A stretch of 64,000 bases of DNA from Zeugodacus cucurbitae (GCF_028554725.1 NC_071668.1:75943719-76007718), one strand, 5' to 3'. Shown: positions 37,910 to 50,537, counted from the stretch's first letter. Program-made: numbers and translations. The notes: a model not told the origin generated them from the sequence alone.

Positions 37910-38813
37910 TTAAGGGGCCATACCAGTGTAACATTAAAAAAAACGATTTTTTTTTAATTTTTGCTTATTCGATAGTTAATACTTTCAAAAATATCCTCTG
38001 AAAGCGGTAAAGTCTTATCTTGAATAGTTTTTGAATGGGAGCGTTCTAAAGAGCGATCGCTCGCAGGTGTTTGCCGCTATAGTCGAAACTTTAAACGCGT
38101 TTTTCTTGAAACGACATTACTCAAAATTCCTGACTTCAAAATTTAAACTGAGTATTCTTGAATGTGTTTACTATGACCTACGATTTTGTTTTTTTTTTTA
38201 TTTTATTGAAATTTGTCAATTTGACATTAAAAAAACTACATTTTTTTAAGAGCTACGCCATTTTGTTAATTTTTGATATTTTTCAAAAATCGTAGGTCAT
38301 TGTATAGGAGACACCTTCAGCTTTAATAATCTTTTTTTATTTTTTTCTGCTTGAGCTACACATTTGGCCGGAATCATGTCAGCAGTTGTGGAACTTTTTT
38401 TGGCACCTTCGTAGATAACTCTATTATTTTTCAATATTTTTGTAAAAACAAAAATTTCAAAATATAGCTGAAAATATACCTTATCCTGTGCAAGAAAATT
38501 CGAAACAATCGATCGAGTACTTTCTTTTACAAAAAATCGTGAAAATCACCGAATTGTTCATGGGTTACACTGATAAAGCCTCTGAAAGGGTTAGTTGGGT
38601 TTCAAAATTCCAAATATGGAAAAATCAAATCAATCCGATTAAAATGTTAAGAGTTATACTCTTTGACAGTTACGCCCATTAGACTAAGTCAATTTCAATT
38701 GAAAACTTTAAATGAGTTTATCTCAAAATTACATTTTTTTAAGTCGGTAGATGCGATATCTCGGAAAGTTAAGAAGTGATTTTATTAAAATTTTGCACAC
38801 ATATTTGAAATAA

Positions 38814-39582
38814 GATTATCTAGTTAGGTTAGGTTAGGTTAAACTGGTAGGCTTACGCCACACATAGACCTATTTAGGTCCTTTGCTATACCAGATGGAG
38901 TGCCGTCACGTTGTCCACGAGGAGTAGTCATCCTCTTGACGCGAATTTTAAAAGCATTTGTGGCTTCACTTTCGATACCTCTTCCAGATTCTCATATTGT
39001 GAGGCCCCCAAGTAGCGAAGACGTTGTCTTGACAATACAGGGCAGGTGCACAGAAGATGCTTCATTGTTTCTATGGCACCTTGCTCTTGACATTTCCTGC
39101 AGTTATCTCGATCTGTAAGTCCCATTTTGCTGGCATGTGCCGCCACCATACTGTGGCCTGTGTGTATTCCCACCAAACTCCTACAGTCCCGTCTATCGAG
39201 TGACAGTATGAGTTTGGTGTACTTCTGGTCTACGGTTTTACACATGGCTTTAGCGGTTTTACACCCCGGTATATTTGTTCAACGTGTTAGGATTTTTCTT
39301 TTCATGCCCCTGTCCAGATCATCGAACAGACAGTGCATGGGTTTGCCAATGTTGGTCGCGTTTCTGGAAGACAGTTTAACACCATTCTTGGCAATTTCGT
39401 CCACAATCTCGTTGCCTTCAATGCCTTTATGTCCTGACACCCAGTAAAAGTGAAGACACGTGTTCCTAGTAACCCTCTCCACTGCCATCCCGGTATGCAA
39501 AACACTTTTGGCCGAAATGCAAACCGAGGTTGTTGCCTTGATTGCTGCTTGACTGTCTACGTAGATATTGATTATCTAGTTA
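38814..39582 (-). mobile_element. 5'-truncated LINE insertion with 13-bp target-site duplication
   Basis: GATTATCTAGTTA flanks the insert exactly at 38814-38826 and 39570-39582. The insert (38827-39569) is on the minus strand. Its 5' end is cut inside the RNase H domain and its 3' tail reads as short CCTAA repeats (GGTTA on the plus strand). Confidence 0.93.
38928..39569 (-). pseudogene. LINE RNase H domain and C-terminal zinc-binding region
   Basis: Frame from 39569: IYVDSQAAIKATTSVCISAK, then HFYWVSGHKGIEGNEIVDEI, stop at about 39279. Another frame gives RRDCRSLVGIHTGHSMVAAH and CRKCQEQ..HLLCTCPV down to 38928. YVDSQAAIKA and SGHKGIEGNEIVDEIA are RNase H catalytic blocks. Frameshifted and 5' truncated. 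Confidence 0.85.
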
Positions 39583-39877
39583 ATGAAAGAAGAATTATTT
39601 TATTTTTATTAAAAATATTTTTTTCGAGCCAATAAATGGCGAAAATTTTCACAAAAAAGTGAGTTTTTTGGTTTAAAATCTGTCCTTTTTGGACACGTCA
39701 TGTGGGATGAGGTACCAACGGCTGAGTTTTCGAAATTTTTAAATACAAATTTCATGAAATACTGTTTAAATATGTATCCTTGATATACTAAAATGTTTAA
39801 ATGAGATATATGATTGTATGAAGAAAAAAATAAAAATAGCCTTGTTATTAATTTTTGAAGCCCACATAAGCCCTTAA

Positions 39878-42560
39878 AGCAATTGTGTATATAAGTTAAA
39901 TTTTTTCATGAAAATAATGAAGTTTATTTTAAAGAGACTTTGATTTAACACCAGTGATATAACATAAAAAGACTTAAAGATAATAATTAAACCAGTTGTT
40001 AGTATCAAGTATAACTTGAAAAAGTCATTTATACCCAACGAAAAATGGCATATATACTAAAAATAGATATCAAATACACATAATCTACATATCAACAATC
40101 AATACAACATATAAACTTCCAAACAGTACAAAAAGTACTTACTACTAAGCTCCCCCCGAGAGCGTGCAACATAAAGGATAAATGCGTAATTACTTTTAAT
40201 ACACATAAGGATGATCCACTGCAGCACTTCCCAGCGCAAGTAACTATTTATGTACTATAAAAGAAACAACAACAACAATAATAATAACAACAATTTCGCA
40301 GAATATTGTGCAACAACGACTGCATGCAGCCATTGGTTGAGCGCACATGTGCGAGTGCATAATGCTCACTTGACGCTATGCTAGGGAATTATCCGAACGC
40401 TTTACATAATTCCCTCGTAAATTTGTACTGACTAGTCGCACGCATTAAAATGAAAATTAAATGGGATTAAGCTTTTTACTGGCTTTGTGTCGTTATTGTA
40501 ACAGGTAATATGTTAATTGAAGGATTAAAGGGAATGTTTGCTTGCGTAATATTAAGCGCTGCGATTAGACAGTTTATAAAGAGAGTAGTACATCTTCTAA
40601 TATAATTTTGTGAAATAATTAAATTTAAGGAAATATAATAATTTCTGATTTTCCTTAATTTTACAATATATTTTTTAGAAATATACCAACTTTGGTGCCC
40701 TTCTTCCACCAGCAAACACCTCCTACACACACATACTTACTCACCAAAAGTACGTGGTAAAACTTAAATCAATTCCGAAATGGGTACGTGACCAGGAAAC
40801 TTACGTTTACGAAATCTTACGTGACGCTAATATATTTTCTCTCGTGCAACACAAAAATACAATGGAATTAAATAAATAAGAAAAAATTCACAAAAACAAA
40901 CGCAACAACAAACCCTGCGAGACGCAGGACACGCAAGTATTTAGAGCAACAAATATGCCGCAGAGCGCACAAAACGCCAAAGGTAAACACAAATAAATTT
41001 TCATCCACATTAGTTGAGCAAATAAAACAGTTGCAAACAAAGCAGCACTCGGCAGTGATAAAAAGTGCCAACAAGTGAAATGAGGAGCACTGGATAAATA
41101 TAAATAAAGAAAATGAAAATAGAAATAAAAATAAAAGAAAAGAGTTTAAATCAGCAAATAAAAAGTATTGAGGAGTAGGAGACTCATATATTATGGCAAT
41201 GGGCTGCATTAGGAAAGCAAAAGAAAGCGAAAGTGTTTGAATTGTCGTGTGTGCGACTCCTTTATTGTGTTGCGCTTCCTCTGGGGTTACAAAAAACGGA
41301 TGAAGCGCGATATTTTAACTGCTTTAACATCTTATGCTTTTCTTGTTGATACTCACATTTTGAAGAAAATATTTAACATGCCTTTAAACTTACAACAAAT
41401 TTACAATTTAAAGTTTTTTAAAGCAGATTTTTTTTAAAATAAATAATCCAAATATCGCTTCATTATTAAGTAGAGAATATAATTAAATAATTTTTTGTAA
41501 ACAATATATGATAAATTTAGCAATATGAATTCAAAATTTAATATAAATTAACAGATTTCTAATTTTAATTTCATTTTTATGTACATAATAATAGAAAAAA
41601 CGCACAAAAGTATGCAATGAATATGATAATTGATAGAAGAGCACATTCCACATAATTGAACTTAATTTCATTTAATAAAAAAATCATACATTTTAAATAT
41701 TTTGAGTAGACAAACGGACAAAAGCATAAAAATCCAACAAAATACTAAACAAAGTACATAATGCCTCACTAGCGCCTATTAACATACTTCAAGTGAACCG
41801 CAAACACACGGCGAAATCGAAACGAGTGAAATTGCTATGGCACACAGATTTCCCAATGCCTACAAAATAAACAAAAAGCCTCAGCGTGACCCTTTCTACA
41901 CCCACCGTCAACCAAATACCAGATAGCACAGCTACTTTGCATATTTTCCGGCGCATTACCGCTGTTTATATAGGCTAAACATGTTTTGGCACAAACAGCA
42001 ATCGAAAATGTCTGTTTAATGAGGCACAAATATTTGATTTACAAATTTAAATTGACTCGAAATGTTTGCGTCACTACGTCGACAAAGTGCAGGTGTGCCT
42101 AGTACCAGCACTAGTTGTACGTGCGTTACATGGATGTACATAGGTAAACTTGATTTGAATAAATGTTGCGTGTAATTGAAATATGAAAATGCAAATGTGC
42201 AGAAGTGACCCTTTTTGGAAATGCTTATGAACGTAATTATTTGTGAATAAAGAAATGATGTGGAAGAACATATGTTTATAGACTTGGGTTGATATATTTG
42301 CTCGGTACTCACTTGATATAGAGTGTAAGAGTCACAACTGCTGTAGAGAGAATGTTCGCAATGTAGTACTATTTGTAGAAAACTTATATTTGAATAAATT
42401 TACTTACATCTGATTGATACCTTCCTCATCCAGCTTACTTTTTCTAATTCAGCCTGTCATGATTTATCCATGCCTTCTGTAGCATAAATTGATAGAATTC
42501 TCCACAAAAAATAAAATATAATTACAAATAACAATACCAATTATAATGCCAATACTAATA
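39878..42560. other. Non-coding AT-rich stretch
   Basis: No supportable gene. AT-rich long ORFs here have no recognisable domain. Confidence 0.5.
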
Positions 42561-42716
42561 TCTAATACAAATACAAATACAAATACAAATACAAATACAA
42601 ATACAAATACAAATACAAATACCAATACAAATACCAATACAAATACAAATACAAATACAAATACAAATACAAATACAAATACAAATACAAATACAAATAC
42701 CAATACCTTTACAAAT
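42561..42716. repeat. Hexanucleotide (ACAAAT)n microsatellite
   Basis: About 24 units of ACAAAT with a few ACCAAT variants. Because 6 is a multiple of 3, every frame stays open, producing spurious Asn-Thr and Phe-Val ORFs. Confidence 0.95.
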
Positions 42717-43026
42717 AAGGTTAAGTTGTAATACAACTTTCAAGGTAAATGAACTTTCGAGTTTAAAATGATTCACTCTCCGTATAGACTTAAGTCGCAG
42801 TGAAATGCTGGTTTCTCATAAACAATGACAAATTCTATTTCGTCACCTAATACCAATAAATCTACGTCATACGTCATAGGTAATGAGTTAACTCTTAAAT
42901 AATATTATGTGGAAAAGCAATACGACTTTTAGTAGATAAACAAGATTTTCTCTAGAACTACACTACTTGTTAATTCATAATTTTACTGCGAATTATCGAA
43001 GTCAATTAAATTGAAACGCAAGTTAA

Positions 43027-43062
43027 TATAAAAAGAGGTGTATTGAGAGCTTTCAAGTCACT
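43027..43062 (+). promoter_or_regulatory. TATA box and initiator of the secreted-protein gene
   Basis: TATAAAA at 43027-43033. Candidate initiator A residues lie 28 and 33 bp downstream in TCAAGT (43055) and TCACTC (43060). The 5' UTR would be about 55 nt to the ATG at 43114. Confidence 0.65.
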
Positions 43063-43113
43063 CAACTACTTACATTCATTGGAGTGACACCAAACAGCAA
43101 CAAAGGAATAACA

Positions 43114-43843
43114 ATGACTAAATTCTGGGCTATAACTTTAATACTAGCTGTCAGCATAGCGCAGGTAATTAAAAAATAATTAAATATTTAAGAAATTATA
43201 TATTCATTAATATATTCATTCATTGATATTTTAATTCGAATCTAACCTCACTTCATTACAGTTGATCGGTTCCAGCTTTGCTGTTCCTGTGCAAATCGAG
43301 GAAACTGTAGCAGATACTATCAACACATTATATAATGATCTCCCCAACAGTAGTCCACTCGATTTAAACGCACGCCATGAATTGTTGTTGGAATTCGAAA
43401 AGCATTTTGCGCAATTATCACGTGAGGCAATTAGAGTGATTTTAGCTGATTTGAAAGCTGCTAAGTCAGCGCAAAGTGTCGCTACTCAAGAGAAAATCAC
43501 TGCTTTGACGGATGCTTTGGCAATAATTGAAAATGTAAATTTAATCAATGAACCGTTAGATGAATTTGAATTACTCATAGTAACAAATATAATCGGCGAT
43601 TTACTCGCTCAATCAAATATACAGTTAGTGAGCGCTGTAAAGGAGCATAGAAAGCTGGCATTTGAGTTGGAATATTTTAATTTCATATTTGGTGAGGTGT
43701 TTGATGATTTCGTGGCAACGCTGACGCCACAGGAGCGGCAGTTGGATGCTGAGTTGGTGGAGTTGCATCAGCAATACAAAGAGAGTGACGAGGATGAAAA
43801 GTGGCTGATTTGGATTAAATTGTGGAATTATTTTAAATTTTAA
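43114..43843 (+). CDS. Small secreted protein, 210 aa, two exons, family not recognised
   Basis: Exon 1 (43114-43164) encodes MTKFWAITLILAVSIAQ. The donor is CAG|GTAATT, intron 43165-43261 (97 bp) ends TTACAG, and exon 2 (43262-43843) continues in phase 0 to a TAA. The first about 25 residues form a hydrophobic signal peptide with probable cleavage near SSFA|VP. The mature part is acidic, Leu/Ala/Glu-rich and predicted helical, with few or no cysteines and no motif I recognise; it ends WIKLWNYFKF. A TATA box lies at 43027 and AATAAA at 43915, so the unit is compact and complete. The protein could be a lineage-restricted secreted product (glandular, cuticular or seminal are guesses). I am fairly sure it is a real gene and have no basis for a function. 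Confidence 0.8.
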
Positions 43844-43914
43844 AGAATTTGTGCGTAGAAATGAGTTTCTAAATTTTTAAATGTAAATATAGAATTAATA
43901 TTATTATTTTTTCA

Positions 43915-43920
43915 AATAAA
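43915..43920 (+). terminator. Poly(A) signal of the secreted-protein gene
   Basis: AATAAA 72 bp after the stop codon. Confidence 0.6.
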
Positions 43921-45024
43921 GAATGATTGATTTGGGTTCATAAAAGTGGCTTATTAATTAATTCTATCCCCGCATACCTTCCTATTGGACTTTATGTTCT
44001 TTTGATGTGGTCTTAGATCTACAAAAACTGTCCAATTTTTTAAGAATTTTTAGACCAGAGATACTCATTATCCAATACAAGTTCCTTAAGCTGATAAATG
44101 CGAAACTAAAGTCGTCTCTCAATGAATAAAAATATCTTATAGAACTCTCCCCTTATCCTTATATACTCTTATCTTATCTATGACAACGATTAGCTGACTA
44201 CAAAGGTCGTGATAATTCTTTATTATATCCAATACATATATCAGTTAGTAACGGTTGATGTTTCATGTTTTTCAACGACTAGCGACTTCGGTCGTGTCAT
44301 ATCACATAAAGAGCTTTTGAGACCGCTTTCTTATTGTATTCTTCTAAAACTGAAATCAAAAAGTTAAAATAACCTCAATTCAATGAAAACAAAATGAAAA
44401 AAAGCACGTGATTTGCCATGAATTTTCCCCAATAATTATTAAATTTTCCCCGCTTAAAATTTAACTCCGCCAACCAACTCGTTTTAATACTTTCCATATT
44501 TTATTCTCTCTAAACACAAATAACTCAACTGGTATAAATTTTTATTTCGCAACAAACCTTTAATTGGCAATTTCCCTTACAAGTACCCAATTACTTTTAC
44601 AACACGCCAGTAAATCTGAAACTTTCTTCGTGTATGGAACCAATAAATATTGAAAATGTTCACGCTATTTCTGTAAAGTAAACTTCTAGCAACAAGCGAA
44701 GACGTAAATTTAATTAAAACTTTAATTTGTTTGTACTTTATGGCTGCCAGAGTGACCGATACCGAAACAAGTAGCCGTGCCGCAGGGCGAAAAGCGCAAG
44801 AGAGGCGGGTAGACCGCCATTAAAGCGTCGCACTGTAAGCTGAAAACTGAAACTGTAAAGAAGTCCAAGTGAAAATACGTGGAATTGTGTTTTATAAGCA
44901 CACGCACACACACAATTATATATAAAAACTTAAGAAAATAAAACCCACAAACAATATGGCGCTTGGGCGCGCAGTTTCAATGTCAAGCGCAGCCAACATT
45001 GTTTTATTGTTGTATTACTTTGTT

Positions 45025-45063
<39 letters not shown>

Positions 45064-45448
45064 GGGTACTGGCGTTAAGGTGGCATATAATAATAATGCT
45101 TGGCATAAGGCCATTGGTGTGAATTGTTTCATGAAAGTTTACTTGTTTGTTGTGGCAGACCTTTCTTTGCTTTCGACGCTGACGCCCCGTGTAATCCTTG
45201 ACCATAAGTTTTCGTGACCATAAATTGATTAAAAAGCATTGTTTGTTTCAATATTAGTTTGCGCGCAGTATTTAAATATTTATGTGGCAAGGCTTCTTGT
45301 AGAATCTGTGGTAAATATCGTTTTTTGGTTTCTCCAAGTCTGGCCTTCTTTCTTCATAGAAATTTGTACTACAGTAGAAGTGGTTTTAAGCAGATATCTT
45401 TAAGATAAACAAACAGACTTGATTCGGGTATGGCTGCTGAGTACAGTC
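43921..45448. other. Non-coding stretch
   Basis: No supportable gene. Contains the TA dinucleotide array at 45029-45061. Confidence 0.5.
45029..45061. repeat. (TA)n microsatellite
   Basis: About 16 uninterrupted TA units. Confidence 0.95.
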
Positions 45449-46190
45449 TCTTCTTCTTTGGCATTACAACCCTGGGTCGGTCTGGGCCGAGAACACAAAA
45501 CTTCACCAGTTGCCTCTATCCTTTGCGAAATCACATAGTCAGTCAGTTGTCAGTGTAGTTGTTTATATTCCAAGTGCAGATAGGGCCTTATGTACTTGGT
45601 CCCTCCATTAAATGCGTCGGCGCCCTTGCTTCCAGCAGGGGAAATCGAAGGAGCTTTTCGCTGGAACTTCATCTTCCATCCATGCGACAGGGTCCAACCA
45701 GCGCATTCGCAGGAGGAATATAATGTTCTTAACTATTTCCAAGCCGATATAGAGGTCTTTTCATGCTTCCAACTAAATACTTCAGTACTTCTCTCTCACT
45801 CGGACGGCTCCGAAGATATTGCGGAGAGCAGTGTCATCGTCCATATTTCTGCGTCAAAGACGGGAATATTAAGAAACTATAGAGCGTAAAGTTTGTTTGT
45901 CGAGAGAGGGATCTGCTTCTTAGTTGCCGTTCCTGTTGGCAAGAGATATTCTACGTTTGACCTCCTCCGACTTAGATTGTGGTAGCATTTATGCTCACCT
46001 CCAGGTACTTTGGCTGAATGTTGTCATTAAATGAAGACTTCACAATCCCAATAGGAGATACAAAGCACTCCGAGTGACGTAGTGTGATAATAGTTTTAGA
46101 GGAAGACGGATATCTGCGGGCTCTTTAACCCAACAGATGGTAATCTTTGGTCTCTATCAAGCATTATATTTTGTTTCTCCAAACTCATTT
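45449..46190 (-). pseudogene. Degraded LINE 3' end
   Basis: The minus strand ends in an AAGAAGAAG-type tail (plus TCTTCTTC at 45452), like the 3' end of the 25446 copy. Upstream it encodes decayed RMRWLDPVAWMEDE and WRDQVHKALSALGI blocks that align in order with WLGHVVRMDE and WKDQMEKDLSSLGI. Many frameshifts. Confidence 0.65.
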
Positions 46191-47411
46191 TGATTGATTC
46201 TTTGATTATACGGGTAAAGTGCGAGACGAAATATCTTTTCCCGTGCTGTGCATCCACACGATTGGTTGAAAGAATTTACCATATCTCAAAAAATATCACG
46301 ACGATTTTGAGACTAATTTTTATTCACTTTTTGAATGTTACCAACAACCGGACATCATTAATAACCGATTGAGATAAGTTTGCCCAAGACCCTTATATTC
46401 TGGATATGGTAAACTCTATATATTAAAGAATTCACATAACCTCAAATTTGTACTACGCTTATTACATAGGATTCCTTCAAAGCTAAAGGCAGAAATTACG
46501 ATTTCAGACGAAAAAATCGACCTATTTGTTATTGTAAAATTGTTAGTAATTAAAATTTTTAGAAAAAGTTTAGTTTTTCTTCGAATGACCTAAAACTTTA
46601 ACACAATATTATTGAGATGATGATGGTTCAGAAAAAAAATTTAAAAAAAAAAGAAAAAAAAGTTGTCAAACCTTACACCACAATAATGTTTGTTCAGCCA
46701 TACCGCAATATCGCAGTACAGTTATCCACTATTTCATGTTATCAAATAAAGCATGTGCTAACATCCTGAATACCACCACAGCAGCAAATCTCTTTAGCTT
46801 ACTCAGCGGTAGCTTAAGCAATAATCCGCAACATTGCTGAGATCTAACAATTGACTTTAACACTGACTGAAGATTATTTAAATAAAGCCAGCTTCAGCTT
46901 AAGTGCCAACACAAAGCCCAGCAAGGCAATGCGAAGAAGCCGAGCAGCTAAAACAAACAACTGTTAGCTGCTAAAAACTTACACAGCGAATCATGTAAAT
47001 ATGTATAAGTGTGCTTGTAACTAGTGTAAGCACTGCGTAAACTAAGCTGCAAAGCCAAAAATGCCCAGAAATCCTCCTTGAAGATTGCATCTTTTCAACA
47101 AGTGGACACCACATTGTTGTTGTTGTGCATAAACTTCTTCAGCAAATGAAAGTAAAACAAAAGTCTTTGTAGATATTCGGTAGATAGATTGGAACAATGT
47201 GTTAAGAATAACTTGAAAATAATTTACGCAAATATTCTAAAGCCAGTCTGTAAGTGTGGGTGTCTTGGTTAGTTAGCAAGCGCTTCAAGTTTTAGCAGGC
47301 CAAATTAAGCAATGAAAAGCGAAAAGTTTAAATTTGAGGAAGAAATATATATAGCGAGCATATATAATATAATTAGCTGCATATCACAACAACTGGGTGG
47401 CATGCATCATA
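46191..47411. other. Non-coding stretch
   Basis: No supportable gene. A-rich run at 46634-46662. Confidence 0.5.
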
Positions 47412-48336
47412 TAAAGGGTGATTTTTTAAGAGCTTGATAACTTTTTAAAAAAAAAAAACGCAAAATCTCATCGGTTCTTTATTTGAAACGTTAGATTGGT
47501 TCATGACATTTACTTTTTGAAGATAATTTCATTTAAATGTTGACCGCGGCTGCGTCTTAGGTGGTCCATTCGGAAAGTCCAATTTTGGGCAACTTTTTCG
47601 AGCATTTCGGCCGGAATAGCCCGAATTTCTTCGGAAATGTTGTCTTCCAAAGCTGGAATAGTTGCTGGCTTATTTCTGTAGACTTTAGACTTGACGTAGC
47701 CCCACAAAAAATAGTCTAAAGGCGTTAAATCGCATGATCTTGGTGGCCAACTTACGGGTCCATTTCTTGAGATGAATTGTTCTCCGAAGTTTTCCCTCAA
47801 AATGGCCATAGAATCGCGAGCTGTGTGGCATGTAGCGCCATCTTGTTGAAACCACATGTCAACCAAGTTCAGTTCTTCCATTTTTGGCAACAAAAAGTTT
47901 GTTAGCATCGAACGATAGCGATCGCCATTCACCGTAACGTTGCGTCCAACAGCATCTTTGAAAAAATACGGTCCAATGATTCCACCAGCGTACAAACCAC
48001 ACCAAACAGTGCATTTTTCGGGATGCATGGGCAGTTCTTGAACGGCTTCTGGTTGCTCTTCACCCCAAATGCGGCAATTTTGCTTATTTACGTAGCCATT
48101 CAACCAGAAATGAGCCTCATCGCTGAACAAAATTTGTCGATAAAAACATTTCGAACCGAACACTGATTTTGGTAATAAAATTCAATGATTTGCAAGCGTT
48201 GCTCGTTAGTAAGTCTATTCATGATGAAATGTCAAAGCACACTGAGCATCTTTCTCTTTGACACCATGTCTGAAATCCCACGTGATCTGTCAAATACTAA
48301 TGCATGAAAATCCTAACCTCAAAAAAATCACCCGTT
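47412..48336 (-). mobile_element. mariner/Tc1-superfamily element with internal deletion
   Basis: The left end GGGTGATTTTTT (47416) matches inversely the right end AAAAAAATCACCC (48321-48333); TATA lies on both outer sides. The element is about 925 bp and holds one transposase gene on the minus strand. Confidence 0.88.
47510..48222 (-). pseudogene. Transposase with catalytic domain open and N-terminal domain deleted
   Basis: The original start is probably ATG 48222 (MNRLTNEQRLQIIEFYYQNQ). After about 26 codons the frame shifts directly into CFYRQILFSDEAHFWLNGYV, so most of the helix-turn-helix DNA-binding region is missing. The remaining frame to the stop at 47510 is intact: aspartates in FSDEAHFW and WFQQDGATCHTA, and a third in WPPRSCDLTPLDYFLWGYVK, 37 residues after the second. 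The C-terminus is RGQHLNEIIFKK. It could only make a 217-residue catalytic fragment without DNA binding. Confidence 0.88.
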
Positions 48337-48356
48337 ATATAAAATTTTCTCATTGA

Positions 48357-48608
48357 CGTGGTATCTTCACGAAATTTGACATGGATTACTGCTTAAGGTA
48401 ATAATATAATCTCCGAAGAAATTGTTCAGATCGGTTAACTATATAACCTTAATGTTTCTAGCAAACAACCCGGCTAAAAAGAATTAGTAAAATGTTTTCT
48501 CTTTTTTAATTACTTTTTCTTACGTTTTTAGATTTGCTTAAACACAAATGCAACCTGTGAAGGGTATATTAACTTCGGTACAGCCGAAGTTAACGTTTTT
48601 TCTTGTTT
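48357..48608 (-). mobile_element. Family A interspersed element, 5' quarter only, inverted
   Basis: Reverse complement of the 5' part of the family: TTAACTTCGGCTGTACCGAAG at about 48570-48590, continuing to the CCATGTCAAATTTCGTGAAG block. It stops before any 154-bp unit, about 20 bp from the mariner end at 48336. Confidence 0.88.
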
Positions 48609-50537
48609 AAGTTTCATTGGTTCGTCGAAAAATCGGTTAAGATATTTCAAAGTATAATGTTGTAACCATAATAACCCACTTTCCTCTACTTTAGGCTTCT
48701 GTTCGTATCACACATTTTTAGTTTATCTATTGATATCTTGTTTCCTTATTTCGGGTCCGGGAACAACAGAGTCAAGTCAGACATATTTTCCCATTTGCAA
48801 CATGGAAATATTATGAAGGAACTCCACCATAACCGGTCACAAGGCGTTGTGGTGAAAAGAAGAGGGATGGACGGAACACCCCCAATGATTTTTAGTAAGC
48901 GTCCCAGAAAGTAGGAGAATGAAGCGAGCAATGCCCTCTGAAAGGTCCGTTTCGCTTAAGACAAATATGCAACCCGTAACTATTAGTGAAGGTATCAGCG
49001 ACGGGATTAATAATCTACGTGGTTCCCACCTAAGTGGTAATCCACTCACAGCTTCGTCCGTAGCATAGGCGTAGATTCTGGAGGCCCCAACCCCGCTCAC
49101 AGATGAAAAACGTTCGTCAAACCAATAAGTCATAAGGGGAAGTGAACCCTGCCCGAAAGTCTGGGAAATAATCTGACCATTTCCTTATAAAAAGAAGAAC
49201 ACACTTTAATTCTCAAACCCAACTCATCAGAATTTGTTGACTCCTATAACTATTACTCACAAATTCTTGAAATGTCTAAGGCAGTCTCTAAAGTGCAGAA
49301 CTCTCAATATGCACAAACTACGTGAACTGACTTAACTAAAATACAATTATTTATTGTAACGAAATGGCGATAAATTAGACATAATCGGTGCTACGTACGA
49401 TAGTTGAAAAACTTAATTTGAGATTTATCAGGGATACAGCCACACATTGCTACCCTCCTGCAGAACATGCTACTTCCACATGACTATGTGACCACTTACG
49501 GCCACCACAGCCAGGCAGCGCTCATTACAGCGCTCCTGCCAAGACACACTCTTTTCGCCAGCTCATGCAAAATGCACAATGAATAATTACCAATAATGAT
49601 TTTGATACATTATGATGCCGCCTAACCTTCAGAGTGGTTGCTCGGTTGGTTTTCTTTTCACTCCAACCTCAAATGCAATAAAGCAGAACGGACAACACAA
49701 TTCATCCATACAAATCCATCCATACAAATCCATCCATCCAACGGACCGACAACTGGTGGACAGACAAGCATGCAGTTCGTCACTCAGTCGGCCGAGCCGC
49801 AGCATCCTCGCGCTGAAAGCTGCGCTGCGCCTAGTCATTAGAGAAAAATGAGGCCTCTGTCAGCCTGCCTTACAAATGAGACGCGCTGAGTTTCGCTTTT
49901 GAATGATTTGTACTGAATGCACGCCCTTTTTCTTTGTCTACCTCTATCCGTATGTATGCGTGTGTGTGTGTATATTTCTGTTTCTAGTTATGATTTTCAT
50001 TGTTCTGTGCTGTTTGTAATCTGTAGTATCTAGATATGAATAAGCCAGCTTACATTATCTCTCCATGTGTGTGAGGGTGTGTGTGTGAAATTAATGTCGA
50101 CTACACATCAATTCACAGATATTGATGGCTTTTGATCGCCAGCATTGGTCATGTTTTGACGATAAAATTTTATTACCTTGCAACAGAAAGGGCGTAGAGG
50201 TCGCGCTCGCACACGTACTCATGTAGGTAGTTGCCATAGCGCCTAGATAAAGCTGAGAAAAAAATAAAATGAGGCTGACACGACAAGCGTTGAAAGATGC
50301 AACTTGTGATTGACAGCTGAAGCCACTAAATAAAGCTTATTACAATTATTTGTTGTTGTTTTGTGGACTTAAAATGCAGAACAATTGGAGGAGTTGTTGT
50401 TGTTGTGGGCAGCTGTGCTCTTTACAATTTCAATTATCGGCTTTTCACACGCCACCGCCGTGAAATGGGCGAAACGATCTAACAGCAACAATTGTAAAAA
50501 CAACAAGAGCAAAAATAATAATAATAACAACAACAAC
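48609..50537. other. Non-coding stretch with an unassigned GC-richer segment
   Basis: No supportable gene. 48750-49190 is GC-richer than its flanks and reads like decayed transposon or unique sequence, but I recognise no domain. CATCCATA-type short repeats occur at 49706-49740. Confidence 0.4.

Larger units (their letters stand above)
37910..39877. mobile_element. Probable TTAA-type element interrupted by a LINE fragment
   Basis: TTAAGGGGCC begins at 37910 and a reverse-oriented GGGCTTATGTGG-like end next to TTAA lies at 39874. Inside, TTTAAACGCGTTTTTCTTGAAA (38091) and TTTAAATGAGTTTATCTCAAAA (38706) resemble an interior block of the 23324 element. Without the LINE insert the length would be about 1.2 kb. 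The right boundary is tentative. Confidence 0.4.

Noticed and set aside
38822..38840. Telomeric TTAGG tract
   Set aside because: Only three units, and they lie exactly at the 3' end of a LINE insertion, so a transposon tail is the better explanation.
40868..41209. 113-codon minus-strand ORF resembling a membrane protein
   Set aside because: The hydrophobicity follows from an A-rich plus strand; no splice, promoter or homology support.
42464..42776. Phe-Val, Asn-Thr and Ile-Cys repeat ORFs on both strands
   Set aside because: Artefacts of the (ACAAAT)n microsatellite, which lacks stops in all frames.
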